Source: Isoetes taiwanensis (Eukaryota > Streptophyta > Lycopodiopsida > Isoetales > Isoetaceae). Taken from it: DNA of 64,000 bases. The stretch is taken from the NCBI GenBank assembly GCA_021234155.1, contig JAJEKV010000034.1, forward strand, positions 10,878,697 through 10,942,696, written 5' to 3'. How positions within the stretch are numbered: the stretch's first letter is position 1; each line of letters begins with the position of its first letter. This document shows positions 1 through 10,862 of the stretch, one piece after another. The notes beneath the pieces are model-generated. The model searched no databases, was not told the DNA's origin, and saw nothing but the letters and a program-made list of their open reading frames with translations. The position numbers were made by a program, and so were the translations under genes.

Positions 1-431
1 AATGACATTCTGTAAATTAATATGTGTAATGCGTTGACAAGGTACCATTGTATATAATTTATTTCCCCTCTTTTAAGATGATGTGTGGACAATAATTTCT
101 TGAATAAGGATATATTTTTTCTTGCATTGCTTTCTACATGATCTCGTGTATTTGAATTGAGTCTTGGCTATAAATTCTGGTAATTTCTTTGGCTTTAATA
201 AATGTTAACCATTTTTAAGGCTTAAGTCAAAAATTACACCTGTTTTGGCTTAAGGCTGCATATTGGCTTGAAGTGGTCTTTGCAAAAGGCCATGGATGGT
301 AAAAGTCTGTTTAAACAGATTTTAAAAGGTTTTTTTCCACTAACTCAGTTCCCTAGTTTTACTAGGGGCCTTAAAATGGTTAAAATTCAGGTGTATATAA
401 GTTCTTACTAATACATTTTGGACCTTTATAG

Positions 432-566
432 GAAATGGCATAGGCTGGAAATGATGATTAGTACTCTTTCTACCAATTTGTACGATTACCCATGGCTGCC
501 AATGAGGACGAGTATAATATCAATATTCAGTGGTACAAATATAACTTGTGCAAAAATGACAGATAA
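432..566 (+). pseudogene. Decayed terminal exon of array gene, copy I
   Basis: The sequence after the AG at 430-431 aligns with the terminal exon of later copies (5986-6129 and 39295-39438). It reads E-M-A-stop-A-G-N-D-D-stop-Y-S-F-Y-Q-F, against EVAWAGNDDYNSFYQF in the intact copies, so two TAG codons interrupt it. The rest (NEDEYNINIQWYKYNL) keeps the acidic Asp/Glu-Tyr-Asn plus QW style of the family and ends in TAA at 564-566. Whether copy I is dead or spliced differently cannot be told from sequence. Function is unknown. Confidence 0.35.
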
Positions 567-775
567 GTTGTGCTTTTGGCGTGTCGCAGAAGTAAGGAGT
601 TCGATTCAAAAATAAAGGTAATATGACACTAGTTGTTGATGAAATTCTGCCAATAGAACTTAACATGAAAGCTGAATCATAGGTCGAGGTTTTACCAATG
701 ACCATGAGCTTGGTTATAAACTGCAGGTGGTAAAAATTACATTTGGATACTAATCAAATGCTTTTTTTTATCTAG

Positions 776-916
776 GATGATATCAAGGAAGATGGCTATG
801 ACTATGACATAAACAACCAATGGATAAGAGAAATTGTTTTCAAAGAAGATGACTATGACGGCATCAACCAATGGTTAAGAGAACTTATGTCAAAAGGCCT
901 TTGGTTTTGCTTCTGA
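776..916 (+). CDS. Possible terminal exon of array gene, unit I (acidic, QW repeat)
   Basis: A T-rich tract followed by TCTAG at 771-775 is a good 3' splice site. It opens a 47-codon frame ending in TGA at 914-916. The peptide contains a short internal repeat, KEDGYDYDINNQWIREI then KEDDYDGINQWLREL, related to the AGNDDYNSFYQF segment of the other terminal exons. The family is not recognised. The upstream exons would lie to the left of the window or at 432-566. The splice site and the internal repeat are seen in sequence; that this is a translated exon is inference. Confidence 0.35.
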   Translation, partial: DDIKEDGYDYDINNQWIREIVFKEDDYDGINQWLRELMSKGLWFCF

Positions 917-1321
917 TTCCCAATAAGTAAGTCTCCCTTCTATCTGATAAGTTGTGGATCTATATTGTCTAGCACTTATAGCTATACTTGGAACATAAAC
1001 TCATATCTCTATATGCCCCAACTATTGGTCCATTTGGCAATAGTTGTGGAAGGAAAATGGAACTTCAAATTTCGGCCATTTGGCAATAGTTTTGGAACAA
1101 AACTGGAACTTCAAATCTTCGTCTAGTTGGCAATAGTTTCAAAATAAAATTCGAACTTGTAATTTGCTAGTTTAATGGAAGCATTTGTCAAAAATGGCTG
1201 TAGAAATAGAAAATATCTAAAGCATGGAACCGAATGAGCATTTTCTTTGACTAATGTAATTGCTCTTCTCAATTTCTTTTGATTTAAACTTTATACACAA
1301 CATAGGTAGAGTAGGGCTCTT

Positions 1322-1354
1322 GTAACAACAAGGTCCTACTCTCCTTGTTGTTAC
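1322..1354. repeat. Perfect 12-bp stem hairpin in array unit I
   Basis: GTAACAACAAGG (1322-1333) and its exact reverse complement (1343-1354) flank the loop TCCTACTCT. The same hairpin, with one arm mismatch, is in the unit at about 39612-39645, but it is missing from the otherwise matching site near 6313. Confidence 0.8.
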
Positions 1355-3003
1355 ATCAATTTTATGGAAATTACAGATGCTCGTGATTTCCTCTGCTCGC
1401 TCACCTACGGTAGGAGGAAGGGTTTTTTTTATAAGGCATGTGATAGAAAGTTTGGCATGCCAACGTATGCTGTTGCAATGCTCTAATTGAACAACTAATA
1501 GAAGATAAGGTTTTGTGACCTTAATTGTCTGTAGATCATGAAATAATTTACGCTATGATACGAGGGTGTGCATGCCGCAAGGGGCTAAGGTGCTATTATT
1601 GTGACTTGTATTTCTTGTGTAGGGCTTGGAGCAATTTATGTTATGGAACCATAACAATTATATGGCTTTGGGTTCATGTTTTATTCTAACATAAATAAAC
1701 CATTAAGCAATTCTGAGGCTTGAACGCAGCCACAAGATGCCATTGAAGACTGCTAGAATCGTGGTACTGCCAGCTGGATTACCTAAGGCTTTCAAACTTT
1801 AGACAGAATGAAGAACAGACGGTATGCTCTGCCCTAATTTAATATGTGTAACTAGCAATGCGGAAATAGAAGTCTCAAGCTGGTTTTGCTCAAGCCGACA
1901 CCATGGTAGTCCATATCCAGGACTGTTACGTGAGCAAAATGCATCATTAACAAAAAGCTGGATGATCCAAGAATTGTTACGGCAGTGCAGTGTGTGGACA
2001 TGAATCCTCTATGCATGATCCACAAATCTTCTATGCATGATCCGGATCTGAGCAAGAATGCTGCATGTTCCATGGTAGTGCAGCTCAAGAGTTATCTAAC
2101 AAATAGGAAAGGACAAATTCGATGGCAAACTTGAAGATCTACAAGGCAGAGCACCTCCTTCTCAGGTTTGGGAAAGGGTTCTATAATTTTGAATCTACAC
2201 TCTATATGATTTTTCTAGAGTAGATCTTCTTAATCTTGTCATTCTGACAAATAGCTTAGATGCAAAATTAAGTTCTAAGGGGTTTATGGTTGATTTTATA
2301 TAATGAGTTTACCATGCTGTTGATCTGCAATAGCAATGGCTCTAGATTGTAACTGTAACGAAAGTTTTCCACCATCTTTGAGGGAAAGCAAAGTGGGTGT
2401 AAACTTGGCTTTTAGACGTAAATTTTGTGTAAAATCCTTGGCATATTTGACACAAATATGGTGGAGAGAGAAGCTGGACTAGTAGTAGGATTCTCCATCT
2501 GCACAAAAGAAGATGAAATAAGATTGGGATGGGAACCTTGGACACTAGCTTTAGACATAAAAATTTCCACTTACACTTGGCATGCAGCTTGACATACTCT
2601 GGAATGACAGTCCATGTGGCAGTGGCTGCATATAGATGCATTTGTATTCTGTGGTATTTTAACTAGAAAGTAATGACCTGGTCATGCCTGTATGCATAAA
2701 TATTCCACACTCATAACTGTCATTATATTTAGGCTGCAGCATGTTCAATGTTTCTACAGCTAATATGTATCTATCTATTCTGATTATGATTACAAATGAG
2801 GTGAAGGGCGTTAAGCTCAAGAAACCTATAGCTTACCTGTCAGTAGCTTAGGCTTTTACCCTGATTAAGGCTAACTGTCCTCTGGTTCTACTGCAGGTAA
2901 CCGGGTTTCTTGCTCCTTGTTGTATTTTCGTGATTAAAGGAAGCTATGATTCTACTGGAACTTTCAATAAGCAATTGCGGGGCGAATATTTACGTGACGT
3001 AAA

Positions 3004-3340
3004 ATGACATTCTCAGAATTAATATGTGTAATCGTTGACAAGGTACCATTGTATATAATTTATTTCCCCTCTTTTAAGATGATATGTGGACAATAATTTC
3101 TTGAATAAGGATATATTTTTTCTTGCATTGCTTTCTACATGATCTCGTGTATTTGAATTGAGTCTTGGCTATAAATTCTGGTAATTTCTTTGGCTTTAAT
3201 AAATGTTAACCATTTTTAAGGCTTAAGTAAAAAATTACACCTGTTTTGGCTTAAGGCTGCATATTGGCTTGAAGTGGTCTTTGCAAAAGGCCATGGATGG
3301 TAAAAGTCTGTTTAAACAGATTTTAAAAGGTTTTTTTTTT
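3004..3340. repeat. A-module direct repeat of 1-338, truncated
   Basis: This block is nearly identical to the first ~335 bases of the window. It then stops at a run of about 20 T and is joined directly to the B module at 3351, so the exon found downstream of the A module in unit I is missing here. Confidence 0.85.
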
Positions 3341-3760
3341 TTTTTTTTTTAATTATAAACAATATGGAATGCATGTACATTTGATACACAGGTTTGTACT
3401 ATATGTATTTGCACATTGTCTCTATATGCACGGAACAGGGCAATATTTTTAGGGAAAAGACATGGAGAAACGACATGTGGCCTGTCGGTCCTTGTATAAG
3501 CCATGTAGCTACTATACTTTTTGAGAAAAGATATGGGGAAATTTTGAAAAAACCCAAGATATCCATGTTTTATGGAAAAAACCATTGTATTATCGATGGA
3601 AGTATGCTCGCAAAACCCTAATGAAAGCGCGTAATCTAACCGGTTTTCAAGAACAGGGATACTTGTGGAGTACTGCATGTTTGGCATTCAATTGCTCGGA
3701 TTAATCCTACACCATTGATATAAGGTATTGCTTTGTGTTTGCACGATTTAGGTTTGCATC

Positions 3761-3769
3761 TATATATAG
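3761..3769 (+). promoter_or_regulatory. TATA box of array gene, copy II
   Basis: TATATATAG lies 124 bases before the ATG at 3893. It is conserved in place in copies III (6781-6789) and IV (40101-40109), which supports a real promoter. Confidence 0.5.
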
Positions 3770-3892
3770 TGCCGGTGACCTAATTTAGAGCTTAAATAGA
3801 ACCCTATTTAGGGCAATCTGATGTAAGGCATGTGGCTTGTTACATGATCAGCCAGCAACCGGCATATTTGGTTCAGTAATTAGATCTATCCA

Positions 3893-4111
3893 ATGGCGGA
3901 TGCGATTGCAAAAATTCCAGCAAGAAGTAGATATTTCAAGAAAATAGTTGCTATATTAGGAGTTAAGATATGTGATGAAATTGACAAGGGCAACGTTGCA
4001 GAGGATACTCCAGTGAAAGTTGTAATCAATCTTGATGCTGAACGATGCAGTGACAACGGAAAATATGTAATAATAAATTGCAAAGCGGTTGGAATCCTGC
4101 TGGATAAATAG
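3893..4111 (+). CDS. Array gene copy II, N-terminal coding region (unknown family)
   Basis: An ATG 124 bases after a TATA box opens a 72-codon frame beginning MADAIAKIPARSRYFKK and ending in TAG. Copy III (6913-7131) encodes the same peptide with three substitutions. The frame could be a complete small protein, or a first exon whose 5' splice site lies before the stop (a GTAATA is present near 4066). About 2 kb of AT-rich sequence separates it from the conserved terminal exon at 5986-6129, and I infer these belong to one transcription unit. No domain is recognised; the peptide is basic at its N-terminus and shows no clear signal or membrane segment. Confidence 0.45.
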   Translation: MADAIAKIPARSRYFKKIVAILGVKICDEIDKGNVAEDTPVKVVINLDAERCSDNGKYVIINCKAVGILLDK

Positions 4112-5985
4112 GGAATACAAGATGTGGATGGAAATGATTAGTGCAACAAACAAGATGGCATGGCTGAAGGCATTAATGCAAACAATGCAAATGCAATGCA
4201 AATTATCAACAATACTGAAGGCAAATTTTGCTTGCACAAAGGCTCCTCTCAGGTTTGAAGAATTTCAGTTTTAGTTTTTTTTGCTATATGCTTTAAATGA
4301 TCAGAGACAATAGGGATCCGATTCATTGCATGCATAAATCCTGAATTTTTTTATCTTGATATCATTGCTCTCATTCGGACTAAATGACTATAGTTTGTAG
4401 GATCTGAGCTAATTACTCTTAGATCTGAGCTTTAAATAAATTGTATCTGGCTGATTCTTGTATAAGACTCAATAGATCTTAGATCTACGTATGCTGCATG
4501 TTAAGGGTCTCTACATGTGCTGTGGGGCTATAAGATTAAAAAGTAAGATATAGACATGAACTGAGGTGTTTTCAGTTACAAAATAAGAGGAAACTTCAGG
4601 GTATATTTGCAGGTAAATCTAAGGTCTAGGCATGGGATTAACTACTTTGCTTTGCCAAGATAGGAAGGCTCAGGTTCCATTATTCTTCTGTGATGAGAAT
4701 ATCGATCTGCAAAATGATAATGGTTGTTCAGGCTGTGCTCTAAAGGCTAGTAGCTGTTGCTCTAGAGAGAATCTTTCTCTGCGTGCTTAGCCATGTGATA
4801 ATTATAGGTTGATTCGTAGCATATAGCTTCAGTTCAAACAAGTTTATGTATAGCATCTTGTTCAGTTTGACATTCTGGCCTTGCAGTCTAAGTCTAGCCT
4901 AGACTATGATTGCATAGACTTGATGATTGCTAGATTACAAAACTGTGATTTCTGGTTTAGCAGGTTGCTTGACTTTGGTTTCTAGCTTTAAGATACTGGC
5001 CCAAAATGGATGAGCTGTATACAGCAGATTCTGCTTGTTTATCCAGCATGCCTCGCCTTCAAGGTTGCAATGTAAATTCAAGGCATACTAGGCACAATAA
5101 GGTTTGAGGTCATTTGAAAGATTTTACAAGTTAGAAAAGTTTGAAGATAATCTGAAGTCTGACAGCAGTGTTTTACATACCAACATGTTGTTATGTTACT
5201 TGGATCTCTAGAACTTGGCATATAGGTTAAAAAGTCTCTTCATAACATGCAACTAATCAGGGCATGCAGATCAGTTATTTATGACAGTTTCTTAGGCATG
5301 ATATGCTGGAAAAATAAACCTATCTATTATGTGTATGACTACATGCAAGGTGAAGGGCGAAAAGCTCAAGAAATCTAAAGCTTACCTGTTAATGCTTAGG
5401 ACTTTACCCTGATTAAGGCTAACTGTTCTATGGTTCACTGCAGGTAACGGGATTTCTTGCTCCTATGTGTGTTTTCCCATTTACTTAAAATTGGAAAAGC
5501 TTTACAAGACATGACAAGATTGAAGATATAACGATGACAGTGGAGAAACTCATTTTAACAAGTCTGCTGAGCTTTGTTTTGTTGATTCTAAGAGACAAGG
5601 AAAGTTCTAAACTTTTTTATCAAGCGTAGATTATTCTAGAGTCAATTCTGAACTCTTTTGAATGTAAATATGATGTATCAACGGAAAAATGAATTTGATT
5701 AACAAAGGGAAATTGTCATTTGTTATAGAATCGTGTAATTGCTTTTGACTTTATAAATATTAACCATTTTAAGGCTTAAGTCAATTTTACACCTGTTTTG
5801 GCTTAAGGCTGCATATTGCTCCGAAATGGTCTTTGCAAAAGTCCATGGAAGGTAAAAGTCTGTTTAGACAGATTTAAAAGGTTTTTTTTTTCATAAACTC
5901 AGTTCTCTAGTTATACTAGAGGCCTTAAAATGGTTAAACTGCAGATGTGTATAATTTCTCACTAATACTTATTGGATATTTGTAG

Positions 5986-6129
5986 GAAGTGGCATGGGCT
6001 GGAAATGATGATTATAATTCTTTCTACCAATTTGGACGACTGCTCACTAAGGAAGGTAACAAATGCATTGCTTTAGAAGATGATTCTCCTAGTAAATTGG
6101 AGAATATGCGTAATAACACTGAAGTTTAA
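5986..6129 (+). CDS. Terminal exon of array gene, copy II
   Basis: The frame starts after the acceptor TTTGTAG (5979-5985) and runs 48 codons to TAA: EVAWAGNDDYNSFYQFGRLL and on to NNTEV. An identical exon stands at 39295-39438 after the big insertion, and a decayed one at 432-566. Conservation of the acceptor, frame and stop across copies argues for an exon. The family is not recognised. Confidence 0.5.
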   Translation, partial: EVAWAGNDDYNSFYQFGRLLTKEGNKCIALEDDSPSKLENMRNNTEV

Positions 6130-6780
6130 TTATGGAAATCACTTCTCTTTGGATTATGAGTTTTGGCTGTTTCAAACGAGTCTTTTGGCATTGGCCCAAA
6201 CTAGGGTCAACCTGTTTGCCATTTGGCTCTTCTAAACAAAAATAAATACTTGCAACAAGTGCAAAAAGATATATTTAAGCAATATAGGTAGGATACTAGG
6301 GTAGGGCTTTGGCAACTCTATATATGACTTTGGCCCACCCTGACCTACGGTAGGAGGCAGGCTTTTTTTATTATAAACAATATGGAATGCATGTACATTT
6401 GATACACAGGTTTATACTACATGTATTTGCACATTGTCTCTATATGCATGGAACAGGGCAATATTGTTAGGGAAAAGACATGGAGAAACGACATGTGGCG
6501 TGTCGGTCCTTGTATAAGCCATGTAGCTGCTATACTTTTTGAGAAAAGATATGGGGAAATTTTGAAAAAACCCAAGATATCCATGTTTTATGGAAAAAAC
6601 CAGTGTATTATCGATGGAAGTATGCTCGCAAAACCCTAATGAAAGCACGCGTTCTTTAACCGGTTTTCAAGAACAAGGATACTTGTGGAGTACTGCATGT
6701 TTGGCATTCAATTGCTCGGATTAATCCTACACCATTGATATAAGGTATTGCTTTGTGTTTGCACGATTTAGGTTTGCATC

Positions 6781-6789
6781 TATATATAG
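6781..6789 (+). promoter_or_regulatory. TATA box of array gene, copy III
   Basis: TATATATAG, in the same position relative to the ATG (6913) as in copy II. Confidence 0.5.
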
Positions 6790-6912
6790 TGCCGGTGACC
6801 TAATTTAGAGCTTAAATAGAACCCTATTTAGGGCAATCTGATGTAAGGCATGCGGCTTGTTACATGATCAGCCAGCAACCGGCATATTTGGTTCAGTAAT
6901 TAGATCTATCCA

Positions 6913-7131
6913 ATGGCGGATGCGATTGCAAAAATTCCAGCAAGAAGTAGATATTTCAAGAAAATAGTTGCTATATTAGGAGTTAAGATATCTGACGAAA
7001 TTGACAAGGGCAACGTTGCAGAGGATACTCCAGTGAAAGTTGTAATCAATCTTGATGTTGAACGATGCAGTGACAACGGAAAATATGTAATAATAAATTG
7101 CAAAGCGGTTGCAATCCTGCTGGATAAATAG
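6913..7131 (+). CDS. Array gene copy III, N-terminal coding region; gene split by transposon
   Basis: A 72-codon frame paralogous to 3893-4111 (differences such as C to S and A to V are conservative). Its terminal exon is at 39295-39438, so the 30.3 kb transposon (8741-39028) sits in what is inferred to be an intron of this gene. Function is unknown. Because the element is intronic, the coding exons themselves are not broken, but whether a 30 kb intron is spliced cannot be judged here. Confidence 0.45.
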   Translation: MADAIAKIPARSRYFKKIVAILGVKISDEIDKGNVAEDTPVKVVINLDVERCSDNGKYVIINCKAVAILLDK

Positions 7132-8736
7132 GGAATACAAGATGTGGATGGAAATGATTAGTGCAACAAACAAGATGGCATGGCTGAAGGCATTAATGCA
7201 AACAATGCAAATGCAATGCAAATTATCAACAATACTGAAGGCAAATTTTGCTTGCACAAAGGTTCCTCTCAGGTTTGAAGAATTTCAGTTTTAGTTTTTT
7301 TTGCTATATGCTTTAAATGATCAGAGACAATAGGGATCCGATTCATTGCATGCATAAATCCTGAATTTTTTTATCTTGATATCATTGCTCTCATTCGGAC
7401 TAAATGACTATAGTTTGTAGGATCTGAGCTAATTACTCTTAGATCTGAGCTTTAAATAAATTGTATCTGGCTGATTCTTGTATAAGACTCAATAGATCTT
7501 AGATCTACGATCGCTGCATGTTAAGGGTCTCTACATGTGCTGTGGGGCTATAAGATTAAAAAGTAAGATATAGACATGAACTGAGGTGTTTTCAGTTACA
7601 AAATAAGAGGAAACTTCAGGGTATATTTGCAGGTAAATCTAAGGTCTAGGCATGGGATTAACTACTTTGCTTTGCCAAGATAGGAAGGCTCAGGTTCCAT
7701 TATTCTTCTGTGATGAGAATATCGATCTGCAAAATGATAATGGTTGTTCAGGCTGTGCTCTAAAGGCTAGTAGCTGTTGCTCTAGAGAGAATCTTTCTCT
7801 GCGTGCTTAGCCATGTGATAATTATAGGTTGATTCGTAGCATATAGCTTCAGTTCAAACAAGTTTATGTATAGCATCTTGTTCAGTTTGACATTCTGGCC
7901 TTGCAGTCTAAGTCTAGCCTAGACTATGATTGCATAGACTTGATGATTGCTAGATTACAAAACTGTGATTTCTGGTTTAGCAGGTTGCTTGACTTTGGTT
8001 TCTAGCTTTAAGATACTGGCCCAAAATGGATGAGCTGTATACAGCAGATTCTGCTTGTTTATCCAGCATGCCTCGCCTTCAAGGTTGCACAGAAATTCAA
8101 GGCATACTAGGCACAATAAGGTTTGAGGTCATTTGAAAGATTTTACAAGTTAGAAAAGTTTGAAGATAATCTGAAGTCTGACAGCAGTGTTTTACATACC
8201 AACATGTTGTTATGTTACTTGGATCTCTAGAACTTGGCATATAGGTTAAAAAGTCTCTTCATAACATGCAACTAATCAGGGCATGCAGATCAGTTATTTA
8301 TGACAGTTTCTTAGGCATGATATGCTGGAAAAATAAACCTATCTATTATGTGTATGACTACATGCAAGGTGAAGGGCGAAAAGCTCAAGAAATCTAAAGC
8401 TTACCTGTTAGTGCTTAGGACTTTACCCTGATTAAGGCTAACTGTTCTATGGTTCACTGCAGGTAACGGGATTTCTTGCTCCTATGTGTGTTTTCCCATT
8501 TACTTAAAATTGGAAAAGCTTTACAAGACATGACAAGATTGAAGATACAACGATGACAATGGAGAAACTCATTTTAACAAGTCTGCTGAGCTTTGTTTTG
8601 TTGATTCTAAGAGACAAGGAAAGTTCTAAACTTTTTTATCAAGCGTAGATTATTCTAGAGTCAATTCTGAACTCTTTTGAATGTAAATATGATGTATCAA
8701 CGGAAAAATGAATTTGATTAACAAAGGGAAATTGTC

Positions 8737-8740
8737 ATTT
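8737..8740. repeat. Left 4-bp target-site duplication (ATTT) of outer transposon
   Basis: ATTT here is repeated at 39029-39032. The sister units (5717-5720 and about 41665-41668) have a single ATTT, so the duplication was made by the insertion. Confidence 0.9.
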
Positions 8741-8765
8741 AAGCACAATTTCATTAATTATGGAC
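8741..8765. repeat. Left terminal inverted repeat, outer transposon
   Basis: It begins AAGCACAATTTCATTAATTA and pairs with 39004-39028 with two mismatches (positions 6 and 20). The first 16 bases equal the ends of the inner element. Confidence 0.9.
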
Positions 8766-8824
8766 AATACCTGAATTTATGGACCATTTTTAGTACACTT
8801 GGATGAATGACTCATTTTCATGCA

Positions 8825-9567
8825 CTAGTTGACATCCCCTGCGAGTGCTGCATATGCCTCAGCAGCATGCACGGGTATCTTAATAGTATTAGGTATCTTC
8901 TTCTTGTTTGATGGCTCCCAAGCGTAGTCGATAGTCTCCACTTCTATGCGGTCACTTGCAGTCGTTGGCCTCCATCTCTTCTTCCAGCAATTGGCATAAT
9001 TAGCTGGGTAGACTTGGTTCCTCACTGGGATTGGCTCCCACCAAGTCACCAGAATAGTCTCAAAGTTCTCCTTCTTATCATCCATTTGTGGGTCCTCAGT
9101 AGCTAGGCCCACCCAAGTTGGGCACAACACATCATCAGGGCGTGCCATAATAAACATACCTTTCTTCAAATCTTTGTATGGGTTGAATTCCGGTACAGGT
9201 TTGTCCTTCCAGGGGCCGACGTAAGGAGGAGTGATAGTAGCAATTGGCTCCACCACTACAGCTACATGAGGTGGAGCTTGTGCTTGCCTAGTACGTGGCC
9301 AGAAGTCATTATAAGTGCCTTCGTCACTGCTGATGTTCCCGAGTTCTTGCAAGAGTTTCATCCAATATTCAATCGTGGACGTGAACTGTGCCGAGTAGTT
9401 GGCAGTTTCTGGAGCACCTTTGTTACTAGTTGAACAAGCAACCCAATGCAATATATGCTTGTGGATACTGTTTCGCAGCAGGCCAAGGTCCTTCACCGAT
9501 TTCTTGGGAGGAAGCAGCTTAGGATATCCAACTGGCATCATGGGCTTCCCGTCCTCTTTTTCTTTCC
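8825..9567 (-). pseudogene. Outer transposase, C-terminal part (cut off by LINE)
   Basis: This open frame of ~248 codons begins at the LINE junction and ends with TAG at 8825. It starts MWKEKEDGKP, and corresponds to MWKEDENGEP of the inner transposase at 20662. Shared blocks further on are NDFWPRTRQ (inner NDNFWLRTRQE), PTWVGL (inner PTWLGF) and CWKKRWRPTTASDR (inner CLTKRWRPNPSDPS). The frame continues upstream, across the LINE, at 27696: the codons ..AGGIK|MWKEKE.. read straight through once the LINE and one copy of its 8-bp duplication are removed. This C-terminal region follows the catalytic-like core; its own role is unknown. Confidence 0.75.
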
Positions 9568-9575
9568 ACATCTTT
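9568..9575. repeat. Left 8-bp target-site duplication of LINE (ACATCTTT)
   Basis: The same octamer follows the LINE poly-A at 27688-27695. Confidence 0.8.
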
Positions 9576-10862
9576 GGAGATCAGAAGAGCCTAAAGGTAA
9601 ATTGGCAAGGTCTCCCAAGCCCTTGTAATGTCTGTGGTTTGAGACTTCATGGAGGGGGAGTATGCAAAGGAACTAAGCAATTCAGCTCTGATTTATCTAA
9701 TTCCAACACAAGGAAGACTCAAGAAGGATGTGAACAAAAGATCATTAATGGTACTCTTGGGAATGTGGAAGGAACAGCACAAAGAGAGGAAATTTGGACT
9801 CCAGGAACCAAAAAAAGAAGACAACACAAAAATGGTAGTGCCTACAAAAAAGCAAGAAAGGATAAAGCAAGATCAAAAAATATGGAACAGCAAAAACAAA
9901 AAAACAATGTTAAAGCTGTGAGGAAACAATGGAAGGAGAAGGAAAAAAATATAAAATTGGCATGTCATGTCAAGGTTCTCAACAAACCAGTAGGCCAAGG
10001 ATTGGAGGAATCCAAAGACTTATTAAGCCCTACTGAAGGATTGATCCAGAAAGGTGATAAAGGGAAAGAGGTAATCTGCCTGGAACAGAAGGAGATGGTT
10101 GTCACACCTGCTCATCAGCTCAGAAAAAATACCCTTACTATTCAGGAATCTGATTTTCCTCCAGTCAATACATATCCTGAGTCTTCTGACTCAGATCTTT
10201 CCACAGGGGGTACACTTCTGCTCAAAGGAGAGGGTTCTCAAATTCATGAAGAAGTAACTCATATAAGTATTAATTTTTCCACTCCTGGAAAAATTACACA
10301 GAGCCCTGATATGGGAGATATCCTCTTGGACATAATGGAGAGAGAACAGGAGATCGAAAATGGGGAAAGGGTCCCTGCCACCCCAACTGAGTTCTTAACT
10401 CCAGCAAACACAGTGTATGAAAACAAGTTTAAATTCTATACAAAATCCCCAATGGAAGATCTGCCCATAGATATTGAGAGGGAAGGAGAAAGATTTGATC
10501 AAGAAGATGATTCAAATATGATGGACTCTACTTTAACTCCTATAAGTCCTATCAAAGGCCAGGGTGAAGTACACCATGATGAGCACATGCCTATAACACC
10601 ATCTAGCCTAGGATTGGAGAAATCCAGTGGACTAATAAGTCTAGATGGCCAGGTAGTGCTGACTAAGATATCAAATGGTATGGGATCAAACCCAATAAAC
10701 CCATTTGAGTATAAGAATGAGGGGTCGATTGCCAAAAAGGATGATCTTGAGGTATTCTATACACCTATGATCAAAAAATGCAATAAAAAGGTTCAGTTCT
10801 CAGCTGACAGCCCAGCCTTTAACTTAAGGTCTCAGGCTAGAACTAAGTGCCCTGCTCAATGA
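9576..10862 (+). CDS. LINE ORF1 protein, 5'-truncated (CCHC zinc knuckle)
   Basis: The LINE-derived frame starts at about 9576 (FGDQKSLKVNWQGLPSPCN..) and stops at TGA 10860-10862. A CX2CX4HX4C zinc knuckle (CNVCGLRLHGGGVC) is encoded at 9624-9665, directly after the truncation point. The remaining ~400 residues are low-complexity, Lys-rich at first (about 9830-9960), then acidic and Ser/Thr/Pro-rich, as in plant L1 ORF1 proteins, which bind LINE RNA. The RNA-binding N-terminal domain expected upstream of the knuckle is missing. Apparent codons upstream of 9576 belong to antisense transposase sequence, so the fused frame is accidental. Confidence 0.75.
   Translation, partial: GDQKSLKVNWQGLPSPCNVCGLRLHGGGVCKGTKQFSSDLSNSNTRKTQEGCEQKIINGTLGNVEGTAQREEIWTPGTKKRRQHKNGSAYKKARKDKARSKNMEQQKQKNNVKAVRKQWKEKEKNIKLACHVKVLNKPVGQGLEESKDLLSPTEGLIQKGDKGKEVICLEQKEMVVTPAHQLRKNTLTIQESDFPPVNTYPESSDSDLSTGGTLLLKGEGSQIHEEVTHISINFSTPGKITQSPDMGDILLDIMEREQEIENGERVPATPTEFLTPANTVYENKFKFYTKSPMEDLPIDIEREGERFDQEDDSNMMDSTLTPISPIKGQGEVHHDEHMPITPSSLGLEKSSGLISLDGQVVLTKISNGMGSNPINPFEYKNEGSIAKKDDLEVFYTPMIKKCNKKVQFSADSPAFNLRSQARTKCPAQ

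Larger units (their letters stand above)
1..3003. repeat. Tandem-array unit I (older, diverged copy)
   Basis: This is the first of at least four ~3 kb units. Its first ~335 bases recur almost exactly at 3004-3340. Weaker stretches match later units, for example 2800-2920 against 5349-5465 (a block ending in CTGCAGGTAACNGG) and 1395-1420 against 6345-6365. The unit starts mid-gene, because the window cuts the array. It contains two exon-like pieces (432-566 and 776-916). No other gene is convincing between 917 and 3003; the AT-rich remainder reads as intron and intergenic sequence. Confidence 0.75.
3351..5725. repeat. B-module of array unit II
   Basis: It is almost identical to 6370-8739 (offset 3018-3020) and is matched by a noisier copy at 39692-41672. 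It holds the promoter-like TATA (3761), the ATG at 3893 and the downstream introns of the array gene. The near identity of units II and III implies a recent tandem duplication. Confidence 0.9.
6370..8739. repeat. B-module of array unit III
   Basis: This is a near-perfect copy of 3351-5725. It ends exactly where the outer transposon is inserted, after GTCATTT. In unit II the same sequence runs on uninterrupted as GTCATTTGTTATAGAATCG (5714-5732), which gives the empty-site sequence. Confidence 0.9.

Noticed and set aside
3349-3687. Opposed open frames (about 75-112 codons) conserved in units II and III
   Set aside because: They lie upstream of the TATA box, and conservation is explained by the recent duplication; no coding signature.
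9399-9575. LINE ORF1 starting upstream of 9576
   Set aside because: That stretch is antisense transposase sequence outside the LINE boundary; the frame is open by chance.
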